Shown one piece after another: positions 8,674 through 18,290 of a DNA stretch of 22,478 nt (positions are counted from its first letter, which is position 1; each line of letters begins with the position of its first letter). Location of the stretch: contig DBQR01000028.1 of the NCBI GenBank assembly GCA_002305335.1, positions 20,663 to 43,140 of the forward strand, given 5' to 3'. The position numbers and the translations under genes were made by a program. Source of the DNA: Clostridiales bacterium UBA1389 (GTDB taxonomy: Bacteria; Bacillota; Clostridia; Oscillospirales; CAG-382). The notes below the pieces were generated by a model. The model searched no databases. It was not told where the DNA came from and worked only from the letters and a program-made list of their open reading frames with translations.

Positions 8674-9372
8674 TTACTCGATTATCGTACCTATTTTTTC
8701 GCCGTGAAGCACCCTGTAGATGTTTTCCGGCTTTGAAAGGGAAAATAAATATACCTTTATGCTGTTGTCCCGCCCCATGGCGGCGGCGGTCTGGTCCATA
8801 ACCTTCAGGTTGTCTTTCAGTAAAACCTCATAGCTTAAGCTGTCGTACTTAACCGCATCGGTATAAATATGGGGGTCCTTGTTGTAAACCCCGTCAACCG
8901 CCCGGGCGGAAAGCACGATGTCAACCCCCAGCTCGGCAGCCCTGAGCATCATTCCCGTGTCGGTGGAAAAATAGGGGTAGCCCACTCCGCAGGCAAGGAG
9001 GACGACTCTGCCTTCCTCCATATACCGCCTTGCCTTTTCCTGGGTATAGGTTTCGCAAAACTGCTCTACCGGTACGGCGGACAAAACCGAAGCTTTCAAC
9101 CCCTCTTTTTCAAGGTAATCCTGCATTCCTATGCAGTTGATGAGGGTTCCCAACATTCCCATATGGTCGGCTCTTACCCGTTCCACGGATACGCCGTTCT
9201 GCCGTCCCCCCCGCCATATGTTGCCGGCGCCGATGACAATGGCAAAAGTCATTCCTTCGTCGGCGCATCTTTTGATTTGTTTTGCGATAGCCGTAAGCTT
9301 ATTCCCGTCAAGAATACCCTCGGTACCCGACAATGCCTCGCCGGAAAGTTTTATAAGCACCCTTTTGTACAT
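8674..9372 (-). CDS. pyrH: UMP kinase
   Basis: Phosphorylates UMP to UDP in pyrimidine nucleotide synthesis; the bacterial hexameric amino-acid-kinase-fold type. The 232-residue protein shows RVLIKLSGEAL at the N-terminus (phosphate binding), IVIGAGNIWRG, ADHMGMLGTLINC, the acceptor-site region GVGYPYFSTDTGMMLRA, and the nucleotide-binding VDGVYNKDP. The ATG at 9372 has a near-perfect AAGGAGGT seven bases upstream. That site overlaps the stop codon of the lipoprotein gene, so its translation may be coupled to it. It heads the housekeeping run down to ispG. rpsB and tsf, often just upstream in Bacillota, are absent here. Confidence 0.97.
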   Translation of the reverse strand: MYKRVLIKLSGEALSGTEGILDGNKLTAIAKQIKRCADEGMTFAIVIGAGNIWRGGRQNGVSVERVRADHMGMLGTLINCIGMQDYLEKEGLKASVLSAVPVEQFCETYTQEKARRYMEEGRVVLLACGVGYPYFSTDTGMMLRAAELGVDIVLSARAVDGVYNKDPHIYTDAVKYDSLSYEVLLKDNLKVMDQTAAAMGRDNSIKVYLFSLSKPENIYRVLHGEKIGTIIE

Positions 9373-9385
9373 CCGGACTACCTCC

Positions 9386-10756
9386 TTAATTTATAAGAAA
9401 AGTGAATTGTTGGTCTAAATAACCGAGCCAGCCCAGACGGAAGGCGGTAAAGGGGGACACCGAGGCAAGCTCTATGTCAAGGGGTATGGTTCGCATTATA
9501 TCGTTGGGGAAATAATTGTTCAGAAGATCGCTGTCGTCGTTACTTATATAGGGAGCGTAGAGGTCGGCGGCGCCGAACAGGTGGAAGAGTTCATGGGCAT
9601 ACACTCCGGAACTGTCGTAATATGAGTAATTTTCGTCGTCGGTATGGAAAACCACGCATCTTTCGGCGGTATAATGTTCCCAGTCGGAATTTGCCCTGTC
9701 GCAGGGAATGGCATAGCTTCTCCCCTTTTTGTTGAGATGGAACATTACGCACCAGTTGTCATAGCTTTCAAGGTCGAAGTGGCTTGCCGCATAGCCTTCA
9801 AGGGATTTGTAGACCGTATCCGAAAACAAAAGGTCAATCCACACAAACTCGTTTATGTCGGCGGGGATTTTGTCGGAGGTTTTTAGGTAAAGGGAGGCTG
9901 CTTTGTCGGTGGAGGTTATGTCAAGGCTTTGACCGTAATATGCGGAAAGGCTTTCGGCAAAGTCGCAGGCATTGCCGAGTCTCGACAGGGATTTCTCCAC
10001 ATCCCCGTCCTCCCATTCCGAAACGCTGTCGGACAGAAACACGTTTATGATAAGGCAGTTTCCCGTTAAGGCCGAAGCGCTCCCCATCCCCATGGCGGTG
10101 GATTTATATTCGTCGCTTGAGGAAGCGGAGTTTATTTTATCCGTCACGGCTTTATACAGGCATTCCGCCATCCGCCAGCCTTCCGGGGTATTGACGAAAT
10201 CCAGCTCAACCTCAATACCCTTCTGGGTTGTTACCAGAATTTTGCTCCGGTTTTCATCAAAGGATAAAAGCCTTAGAGTGGCTGCCTTGTCGCTGTAGTC
10301 GGGGACGAAATGGGTGGAATACCACGTCTTTTCCGAAACGTTAACCACCGTATTGGTGCCGTAGGGGGGAAAGTTCAGGACATATTCCCCGCCCTCGCCG
10401 GTGTAAACCGAATTCGCCAGCTCTTTCAGCCTGGAATATTCGTAAAATTCATTGCTTCCGGACAAAGGGGCAATGATAACTCCCCCGTTTATGTCGGTTT
10501 CGTCTTTGTAAATCTCCCCCAAAATTATAAGGGAGGTTAATCTTTCATCTTTGTCAAGCAGTTCGTTTACCAGGGTTAAAAATTCGGTAATATCCCCGGA
10601 TTCCTCGGTGCTTTCCTCGGGGTTTTCCGAAACAAAGTGGTAGGATGTATCACTGTTATCGTTTGATGTTATGCTTTCGTCGGGGAGGGTACTTTGTCCC
10701 CCGCAGGAAACCAGCAGTACAATTAACGAAAGCAGTATCAGGAAGTATTTTTTCAA
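9386..10756 (-). CDS. Secreted lipoprotein with a C-terminal HExxHxxGxxD zinc-protease motif
   Basis: A 456-residue protein of unrecognised family. A signal peptide (1-17) ends in a lipobox LVSC with C18 as the lipidation site, so it should be anchored outside the cell membrane. Residues 20-60 are acidic and Ser/Thr/Glu rich, a likely linker. A middle domain spans about 60-220. The C-terminal part (about 230-456) looks like a zincin: H388, E389, H392, G395 and D398 form HELFHLFGAAD, the extended metzincin-type zinc site. M431 in NDIMRT could be the Met-turn. The start is TTG at 10756 with GGTGAT upstream; no in-frame ATG lies nearby upstream. It has its own promoter. Protease activity is inferred from the motif; the substrate is unknown. 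Confidence 0.85.
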   Translation of the reverse strand: MKKYFLILLSLIVLLVSCGGQSTLPDESITSNDNSDTSYHFVSENPEESTEESGDITEFLTLVNELLDKDERLTSLIILGEIYKDETDINGGVIIAPLSGSNEFYEYSRLKELANSVYTGEGGEYVLNFPPYGTNTVVNVSEKTWYSTHFVPDYSDKAATLRLLSFDENRSKILVTTQKGIEVELDFVNTPEGWRMAECLYKAVTDKINSASSSDEYKSTAMGMGSASALTGNCLIINVFLSDSVSEWEDGDVEKSLSRLGNACDFAESLSAYYGQSLDITSTDKAASLYLKTSDKIPADINEFVWIDLLFSDTVYKSLEGYAASHFDLESYDNWCVMFHLNKKGRSYAIPCDRANSDWEHYTAERCVVFHTDDENYSYYDSSGVYAHELFHLFGAADLYAPYISNDDSDLLNNYFPNDIMRTIPLDIELASVSPFTAFRLGWLGYLDQQFTFLIN

Positions 10757-10773
10757 AATATCACCATTTATTG

Positions 10774-10802
10774 ATTATAGCATCTGTACGTTCATAAAGC
10801 AA
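10774..10802 (-). promoter_or_regulatory. Sigma-A-type extended -10 promoter for the lipoprotein gene
   Basis: On the minus strand the -10 box TATAAT (10774-10779) is preceded by TGC, giving TGnTATAAT. A weak -35 TTGCTT (10797-10802) lies 17 bases upstream. The expected transcript starts close to the TTG start codon, leaving a leader of roughly 10 bases. Confidence 0.6.
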
Positions 10803-10825
10803 GATTTTTTATTGTAAGATTTTTT
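10801..10825. repeat. Two-copy direct repeat AAGATTTTTT
   Basis: The 10-mer AAGATTTTTT occurs at 10801-10810 and 10816-10825, fifteen bases apart. It lies between the DUF2344 stop and the lipoprotein promoter. It is A/T rich, overlaps the -35 box edge, and may be chance. Confidence 0.4.
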
Positions 10826-11453
10826 AACAAAAAATATTGCCGTCACCGTCGTAAAGCATATTGCGGATAATGTCGTAGTCGGTTACCGAATCGGATAAAA
10901 ATTCGATTAGGTACCTTAAGTTTAGGTGTTCCCCGGTGCCGCAGGCACATCTGATATACAGCTTAACCCCATTTTCCTCCTTAACGAAAGTCTTTGACTT
11001 TATAAGGGGGGAGATATCCGTCAATACATCGCCCTTTTTGGTTTTTTTAACAACGTCGATTTTACCGGAAAGCATATTTTCGATATCCTCCGCCGTAAGG
11101 GGGGTTTTAAGGTTTATAACATAATCGGCAAGGGCTATTTCCTTTAGGTCTTTTACCGGTATTTCTGCTTTTATAACCTCCAGCCCTCTGGGGAAGGCGG
11201 TTTTCAGCCTTTGGGTTATTTCCTCATAACTTAATTCGTCGTGTACAAAAAAATCGAAAATTTCATAACCGCTTTTCTGGAAAACCGAAAGGGGACAGGC
11301 AAAGGTGGCCTTAATATGGGGATTAAAGCCCTCGGTGTAAACGGGGTTCAGCCCGCTTCGGTTTATCGCCCTGAAAACCGAACGCTGAAGGTCCAGGTGG
11401 GAAATGTATGATACGTTTTCGTCTTTTGCGTAAAACACCCTTACGGGCAGCAT
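10824..11453 (-). CDS. DUF2344 / TIGR03936-type radical-SAM-linked protein
   Basis: A 209-residue protein of the DUF2344 family, which accompanies the TIGR03960 radical-SAM protein across Bacillota; its biochemical role is not established. The N-terminus has the family pattern VRVFYAKDENVSYISHLDLQ, then FNPHIKATFACPLSV. An open frame extends upstream to 11495, but the ATG at 11453 has a strong AGGAGGTG seven bases away and fits family starts, so I use it. It overlaps the radical-SAM gene by 13 bases, consistent with one co-translated unit. In some genomes the two are fused into one polypeptide, which supports direct partnership. Residues after about 140 show no motif I can name. Confidence 0.85.
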   Translation of the reverse strand: MLPVRVFYAKDENVSYISHLDLQRSVFRAINRSGLNPVYTEGFNPHIKATFACPLSVFQKSGYEIFDFFVHDELSYEEITQRLKTAFPRGLEVIKAEIPVKDLKEIALADYVINLKTPLTAEDIENMLSGKIDVVKKTKKGDVLTDISPLIKSKTFVKEENGVKLYIRCACGTGEHLNLRYLIEFLSDSVTDYDIIRNMLYDGDGNIFC

Positions 11454-13279
11454 GACCTTACACCTCCTAATCGGTTTGCCCCGCAGCCGGAGCATTTTGT
11501 CCTGCAGTCGGGGGTGGTTTTTTCCTCTTTGGCTTTCTGGTATTCCTTAATAAGAAAGACCTTGCTTACCCCGCAGGAAATATGGTCCCAGGGGAAAACT
11601 TCATCGATATCCCTTTCCCTGTTTGCGTAAAAGGCGGGGTCTATGCCGCATTTTTCAAATATGTCCATCCAGTTTTCAAAGGAAATAAATTCGTCCCAGC
11701 CGTCAAAACGCTGCCCCCGGGAAACCGCCTCGGCGATTGCCTTTGAAAGCCGGCGGTCGCCTCTGGCAAACACCGCCTCAAGAAAGCTGACCTTGGCGTT
11801 GTGGTAGTTGTAGGTTATCTTTTTGGTTTTGATTTCCTCCCGAAGGAGCTTCTGTTTTCCTTCCAGTTCCTCAATAGTGTCCTGTTTGCACCACTGGAAG
11901 GGGGTGAAGGGTTTGGGCACAAAGCAGGACACCGAAACGGTTACGTTAAGGCGTTTCCCGTTCAGCCTCATTTTATAATACAAATCCACGATTTTCTGGG
12001 CAAGAAGGGCGATTTCCTTTATATCCTCCCCGGTTTCGGAGGGAAGCCCGTTCATAAAGTAAAGCTTTAACGCCTGCCTTCCGTTTTCAAAGGCGGTTTT
12101 GCAGGATTTTAATATTTCTTCCTCGGTTATGTTTTTGTTTATAACATCCCTTAAACGCTGGCTTCCCGCCTCCGGGGCAAAGGTCAGGGCGGATTTTCTC
12201 ACCGACATAACCTTGTTCATAAGTTCCTCGTAAAAGGCGTCAATCCGCATTGAAGGCAGGGAAAGGCTTATTTTCCTTTCCTCGGTCCATTCGATAAGCT
12301 TATTTATAAGCTTGTCGATTTCGGTATAGTCGGAGGTGGAAAGGGAGGAAAGGGAAATTTCGTCGTAACCCGTGTTTTTAACGCTTTCCAACGCGCAGCG
12401 GTTTAACACTTCACCGGACTTTTCCCGGCAGGGGCGGTAGATCATTCCCGCCTGACAAAAGCGGCAGCCCCTTATGCAGCCCCGGAATATTTCAATATTT
12501 ATCCGGTCATGGACGGTTTCCAGAAAGGGTATTTCAAAATCCGTGGGAAATTCCGCCCTGTCAAGGTCGGAAATTATCCGCTTTTCCACCACCGCCGGAA
12601 CATCCGGATATTTGGGGGTAACGCTTTGTATCGTACCGTCGGAGTTGTAATCAACATTATATAATGACGGAACATAGGTGCCGGGGATACGGCTTGCAAG
12701 GCGTAGAAATTCGGCTTTCGACTTCCCTTCCTTTTTGCACCGGCGGCAGAGGGCGGTAATCTCGCAAAGATGTTCCTCCCCTTCCCCTATGGAAAACAAA
12801 TCGAAAAAGTCCGCCACCGGTTCGGGATTGTAGGCGCAGGGGCCTCCCCCGATTATTATCGGGTAATCCTCTCCCCTGTCGGCGGCAAAAAGGGGTATTC
12901 CCGCCAGGTCCAGCATATTGACCGCATTGGTGTAGGAAAGCTCGTACTGCAGGGTGAAGGCGACGATATCGAATTCCTTAAGTTCATCCCCGCTTTCAAG
13001 GGCATACAGGGGGAGGCTGTTCTGACGAAGGAGTTTTTCGAAATCCTCCCAGGGGGCGAAGCAGCGTTCGCACCACACAAAGTCAAGCTTGTTAAGGCAG
13101 TGGGTGAGGATTTTCATGCCTAAATTGGACATGCCTATCTCATAGGTGTCGGGAAAGCAGAAGCAGAACCGCACATCAATGTTTTCCTTGTCCTTATAGG
13201 TCGAACCGAACTCCCCGCCGGTGTATCTCCCCGGCTTTTCCACCTTCTTCAAAAGGGGTTTATATTCGTCCTTTATCAT
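11441..13279 (-). CDS. Radical SAM protein, TIGR03960 type, with B12-binding-like N-terminal domain
   Basis: A 612-residue radical-SAM enzyme of uncharacterised substrate. The N-terminal part (about 35-180) resembles a cobalamin-binding domain: DTYEIGMSNLGMKIL, FDIVAFTLQYELSYTN, IIGGGPCAYNPEPVADFFD and FSIGEGEE. The radical-SAM core follows, with the cluster motif C268-x3-C272-x2-C275 (FRGCIRGCRFCQAG), the SLSSLSTSDY strand and LTFAPEAGSQRLRDVINK. The C-terminus is Cys rich (KCSGCGANRLGGVRSCC), possibly a metal site. The ATG at 13279 lies inside the end of uvrA (20-base overlap) and has a GGGGG ribosome site. It overlaps DUF2344 by 13 bases. Such proteins are often found near ribosome or RNase genes; here the neighbour is uvrBA. 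Confidence 0.9.
   Translation of the reverse strand: MIKDEYKPLLKKVEKPGRYTGGEFGSTYKDKENIDVRFCFCFPDTYEIGMSNLGMKILTHCLNKLDFVWCERCFAPWEDFEKLLRQNSLPLYALESGDELKEFDIVAFTLQYELSYTNAVNMLDLAGIPLFAADRGEDYPIIIGGGPCAYNPEPVADFFDLFSIGEGEEHLCEITALCRRCKKEGKSKAEFLRLASRIPGTYVPSLYNVDYNSDGTIQSVTPKYPDVPAVVEKRIISDLDRAEFPTDFEIPFLETVHDRINIEIFRGCIRGCRFCQAGMIYRPCREKSGEVLNRCALESVKNTGYDEISLSSLSTSDYTEIDKLINKLIEWTEERKISLSLPSMRIDAFYEELMNKVMSVRKSALTFAPEAGSQRLRDVINKNITEEEILKSCKTAFENGRQALKLYFMNGLPSETGEDIKEIALLAQKIVDLYYKMRLNGKRLNVTVSVSCFVPKPFTPFQWCKQDTIEELEGKQKLLREEIKTKKITYNYHNAKVSFLEAVFARGDRRLSKAIAEAVSRGQRFDGWDEFISFENWMDIFEKCGIDPAFYANRERDIDEVFPWDHISCGVSKVFLIKEYQKAKEEKTTPDCRTKCSGCGANRLGGVRSCCP
11461..11468 (-). promoter_or_regulatory. 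Ribosome binding site of the DUF2344 gene (decides start)
   Basis: AGGAGGTG on the minus strand, seven bases before the ATG at 11453, inside the last codons of the radical-SAM gene. It is the reason for rejecting the longer reading from 11495. Confidence 0.75.
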
Positions 13280-16097
13280 TTTCCCCCAATACCTTTCTTA
13301 AATATTCCCCGGTGTAGGAGGCGGGATTTCGGGCAACCTCCTCCGGCGTGCCGGTGGCGATGACCGTGCCCCCGTTATCCCCGCCTTCGGGACCTAAATC
13401 GATTATATAATCGGCGGTCTTAATCAGCTCAAGGTTATGTTCGATAACCACCACCGTATTCCCCCCATCCACAAGCCGGTGGAGAATTTCCTTAAGTTTA
13501 TCCACGTCGGCGGTATGAAGGCCGGTGGTGGGCTCGTCGAGGATATACAAAGTCCTTCCGGTGGAACGCTTTGCCAGCTCGGTGGCAAGCTTTACCCGCT
13601 GGGCTTCCCCCCCCGAAAGGGTGGTGGCGGGCTGGCCGATTTTAATATAACCCAGCCCCACCTGGGAAAGGGTTAAAAGCTTTCTGTAAATCGAAGGGTA
13701 GTTTTTGAAAAATTCCAGACCCTCCTCCACCGTCATTTCCAGCACGTCATAGATGGATTTTCCCTTGTATTTGATTTCAAGGGTTTCCCGGTTGTAGCGT
13801 TTCCCCTTGCAGACGTCGCAGGTTACGTACACGTCCGGCAGAAAATGCATTTCGATGGTGATGGTGCCGTCCCCTTCGCAGGCTTCGCAGCGGCCTCCCT
13901 TCACGTTGAAGGAAAACCTGCCCTCCTTATAGCCCCTTGCCTTTGCCTCCGGCGTGGAGGCGTAAACCCCTCTTATGTCTGTGAACATACCCGTATAGGT
14001 TGCGGGGTTGGAACGGGGATTCCGGCCTATGGGGGACTGGTCGATGTTTATAACCTTGTCGATTTCCTCAATCCCCTCGATATGGTCGTACTTGCCGGGG
14101 ATAAGGGTATATCTTCCCAGCTCCCTTGCCAGGCCTTTGTAAAGGATGGCGTTTACCAGGGAGGACTTGCCCGAACCCGAAACCCCGGTGACGCAGATAA
14201 AGGTACCCAACGGGAACTTGACGGTTATATCCTTTAAGTTGTTTTCCTTTGCCCCCGCGACGGTTATATATTTGCCGTTGCCTTCCCTTCTTGATTCGGG
14301 AAGGGCGATTTTCCTTCTCCCCGAAAGGTAGTCGCCGGTTATGGAGGTTTTGCAGTTTATAATTTCCTCCGGCGTGCCGGCAAACACCACGTTGCCGCCG
14401 TTTACCCCCGCGCCGGGACCTATGTCCACGATATAGTCGGCTTCCCGCATGGTTTCCTCGTCGTGTTCCACCACGATGACGGTGTTTCCGATGTCACGCA
14501 GCCGCTTTAAAGTTTTTATAAGCTTGCCGTTGTCCCGCTGGTGGAGCCCGATGGAGGGCTCGTCAAGGACGTACATAACCCCCACAAGGGCGGAACCTAT
14601 CTGGGTGGCAAGGCGTATCCGCTGGGCTTCTCCCCCCGAAAGGGATCCGGCGGAACGGGCAAGGGTGAGGTATTCCAGCCCCACGGCGTTTAGAAAGCCT
14701 AAACGGGCATTAATTTCCTTTACGATTTCCTTGCTTATCGCCTGTTCGGTGGGGGTAAATTTGAGGTTTTTAAAGAATTCGGCGGACTTGCTTATGGGGA
14801 GCCGGCACAGCTCCATTATGTTCAGTCCCCCCACCGTTACCGACAGGGATTCCTTTTTAAGCCTTAACCCCCCGCATTCCGGGCAGGGGACATTTTCCAT
14901 GAATTCCTCATAGTATTCCCGCTGTTCGGGGTTCATGGAGGTGTCGTAGCGGCGTTTTATTACGGAGATAATCCCTTCGTATCTGGGTTCCCCCACATTC
15001 CTCCGCCGGACGGAAATGTTTTTTATATTGCCGTAAAGCAGAACGTTCAAAGCCTCCGGAGAGTAATCCTTAATCGGGGTGTGGATGTCAAAGCCGTAAA
15101 ATCTCCCCAGCAGGTTGTAGAAATTGCCGGAATAGGAGCCCGGTTCTATTGACTTGAAGCCGTTCACCACCACCGCCCCGCTGAACAGGGACAGTTCCCT
15201 GTTGGGGAGGATTTTTTCGGGGGACACCACGAAGGACATGCCCAGACCCTGGCAGGCATCGCAGGCTCCCGCCGGGGCGTTGAAGGAAAACATACGGGGT
15301 GTGAGTTCCCCGATGGATATGCCGTGGGTTTTGCAGGCGTAGTTCTGGGAAAACAGCATTTCATCATCCCCGTCTTCATGGGGGATTATTATTTTTAATA
15401 TACCCCCCGAAAGGTTGGAGGCGGTTTCGATGCTGTCCGCAAGGCGTTTCCTTATGTTTTCTCTGTCCATCACCAGGCGGTCAACCACAATGTCGATGGT
15501 ATGCTTCTTATTTTTGTCAAGCTCGATTTTTTCACCGGTGTCGTACATTATGCCGTCTATCCGCACCCGGACATAGCCCGAACGCCTGGCGTCCTCTATG
15601 ACCTTTTCGTGCATTCCCTTTTTATCGGTTACCACAGGGGAAAGGATCATAAAGCGGGTGCCGTCCTCAAACAGCATAATATGGTCAACGATTTCGTCCA
15701 CCGTCTGCTGGTCGATAACCTCCCCGCAGACGGGACAGTGGGGTATGCCTATGTTGGCATACAGAAGACGCAGATAGTCGTAGATTTCGGTAACCGTACC
15801 CACCGTGGAACGGGGGTTCCTTGAGGTGGTTTTCTGGTCGATGGATATCGAGGGGGATAAGCCCTCGATTATATCCACGTCCGGTTTGTCAAGCTGCCCC
15901 AAAAACTGGCGGGCATAGGAGGACAGGGATTCCACAAACCGGCGGTGGCCTTCGGCATACAGGGTGTCGAAGGCAAGGGAGGACTTACCGGAACCCGAAA
16001 TGCCGGTCATAACCGTAAGCTTGTCCCGAGGAATCGAAAGGGAAATATTTTTCAGGTTGTGAACCCTTGCCCCTTTTATTACTATATCTCCTGCCAT
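13260..16097 (-). CDS. uvrA: Excinuclease ABC subunit A
   Basis: Damage-recognition ATPase of nucleotide excision repair; it loads UvrB at lesions. The 945-residue length is usual. The first ABC half has Walker A GISGSGKSS (K38), a signature SLSGGEAQRIRLATQ and Walker B YVLDEPSIGLH. The second half has VTGVSGSGKSS, TLSGGEAQRVKLATE and YILDEPTTGLH. Zinc motifs: CPVC near 121, a module at 255-282, and a C-terminal finger (CEACEGDG and CDVCKGKRYN). In the middle module the first pair reads C255-K-T-H258 instead of Cys-x2-Cys; the second pair, C279/C282, is normal. It starts 18 bases after uvrB and overlaps the radical-SAM gene by 20 bases. A run of eight G (sense) lies at 13617-13624 within the second signature. 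Confidence 0.98.
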   Translation of the reverse strand: MAGDIVIKGARVHNLKNISLSIPRDKLTVMTGISGSGKSSLAFDTLYAEGHRRFVESLSSYARQFLGQLDKPDVDIIEGLSPSISIDQKTTSRNPRSTVGTVTEIYDYLRLLYANIGIPHCPVCGEVIDQQTVDEIVDHIMLFEDGTRFMILSPVVTDKKGMHEKVIEDARRSGYVRVRIDGIMYDTGEKIELDKNKKHTIDIVVDRLVMDRENIRKRLADSIETASNLSGGILKIIIPHEDGDDEMLFSQNYACKTHGISIGELTPRMFSFNAPAGACDACQGLGMSFVVSPEKILPNRELSLFSGAVVVNGFKSIEPGSYSGNFYNLLGRFYGFDIHTPIKDYSPEALNVLLYGNIKNISVRRRNVGEPRYEGIISVIKRRYDTSMNPEQREYYEEFMENVPCPECGGLRLKKESLSVTVGGLNIMELCRLPISKSAEFFKNLKFTPTEQAISKEIVKEINARLGFLNAVGLEYLTLARSAGSLSGGEAQRIRLATQIGSALVGVMYVLDEPSIGLHQRDNGKLIKTLKRLRDIGNTVIVVEHDEETMREADYIVDIGPGAGVNGGNVVFAGTPEEIINCKTSITGDYLSGRRKIALPESRREGNGKYITVAGAKENNLKDITVKFPLGTFICVTGVSGSGKSSLVNAILYKGLARELGRYTLIPGKYDHIEGIEEIDKVINIDQSPIGRNPRSNPATYTGMFTDIRGVYASTPEAKARGYKEGRFSFNVKGGRCEACEGDGTITIEMHFLPDVYVTCDVCKGKRYNRETLEIKYKGKSIYDVLEMTVEEGLEFFKNYPSIYRKLLTLSQVGLGYIKIGQPATTLSGGEAQRVKLATELAKRSTGRTLYILDEPTTGLHTADVDKLKEILHRLVDGGNTVVVIEHNLELIKTADYIIDLGPEGGDNGGTVIATGTPEEVARNPASYTGEYLRKVLGENDKGRI

Positions 16098-16115
16098 AAA
16101 CGTAATTTGCCTTTC

Positions 16116-18071
<1,956 letters not shown>

Positions 18072-18104
18072 ACTTACTCCTTTCCCGTAATCCCGCCGCA
18101 GACG

Positions 18105-18157
18105 GATTTCACCGGCATAAGCCGATTTCACCCGACTGAAGGGAGGATTTCACCCGA
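18105..18157 (-). repeat. Three GATTTCACC direct repeats in the uvrB leader
   Basis: Plus-strand GATTTCACC occurs at 18105, 18124 and 18146. The second and third copies extend to GATTTCACCCGA. On the transcript each reads (G)GGTGAAATC. All three lie between the predicted uvrB transcription start and the uvrB ATG. Spacings of 19 and 22 bases are not codon multiples of one another, so this is not a coding repeat. Confidence 0.7.
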
Positions 18158-18160
18158 TCA

Positions 18161-18205
18161 GGGGGGTATCGTGATATTATACCACAATACCCCCCGGTGT
18201 GTAAA
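18161..18205 (-). promoter_or_regulatory. uvrB promoter with an inverted repeat spanning the -10 box (candidate operator)
   Basis: On the minus strand: -35 TTTACA (18200-18205), 18-base spacer, extended -10 TGGTATAAT with TATAAT at 18176-18181. The -10 box lies inside an inverted repeat with arms 18161-18173 and 18183-18195 (nine bases GGGGGGTAT/ATACCCCCC, one mismatch, then GTG/CAC) around a 9-base centre. No T-run follows on either strand, so it is not a standard terminator. A repressor binding here would block the -10 box. LexA is a candidate because uvrBA is often SOS-controlled in Bacillota, but the sequence is not the Bacillus GAAC-N4-GTTC box. Confidence 0.6.
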
Positions 18206-18290
18206 TATAAAAAGGCAAATTCCTTATTATAGTTTTTAAATTTTTTGTAACGGGATATTTTATATTGTAACCTGATAAAACACCCCGGTT

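Noticed and set aside
11454..11495. N-terminal extension of the DUF2344 protein starting at 11495
   Set aside because: It would start inside the radical-SAM gene without a good ribosome site. The ATG at 11453 has AGGAGGTG at ideal spacing and matches family starts.
18245..18271. Direct repeat TTGTAAC (18245-18251 and 18265-18271) as a regulator site
   Set aside because: Seven bases in A/T-rich DNA can easily recur by chance, and it has no symmetry or clear relation to a promoter element.
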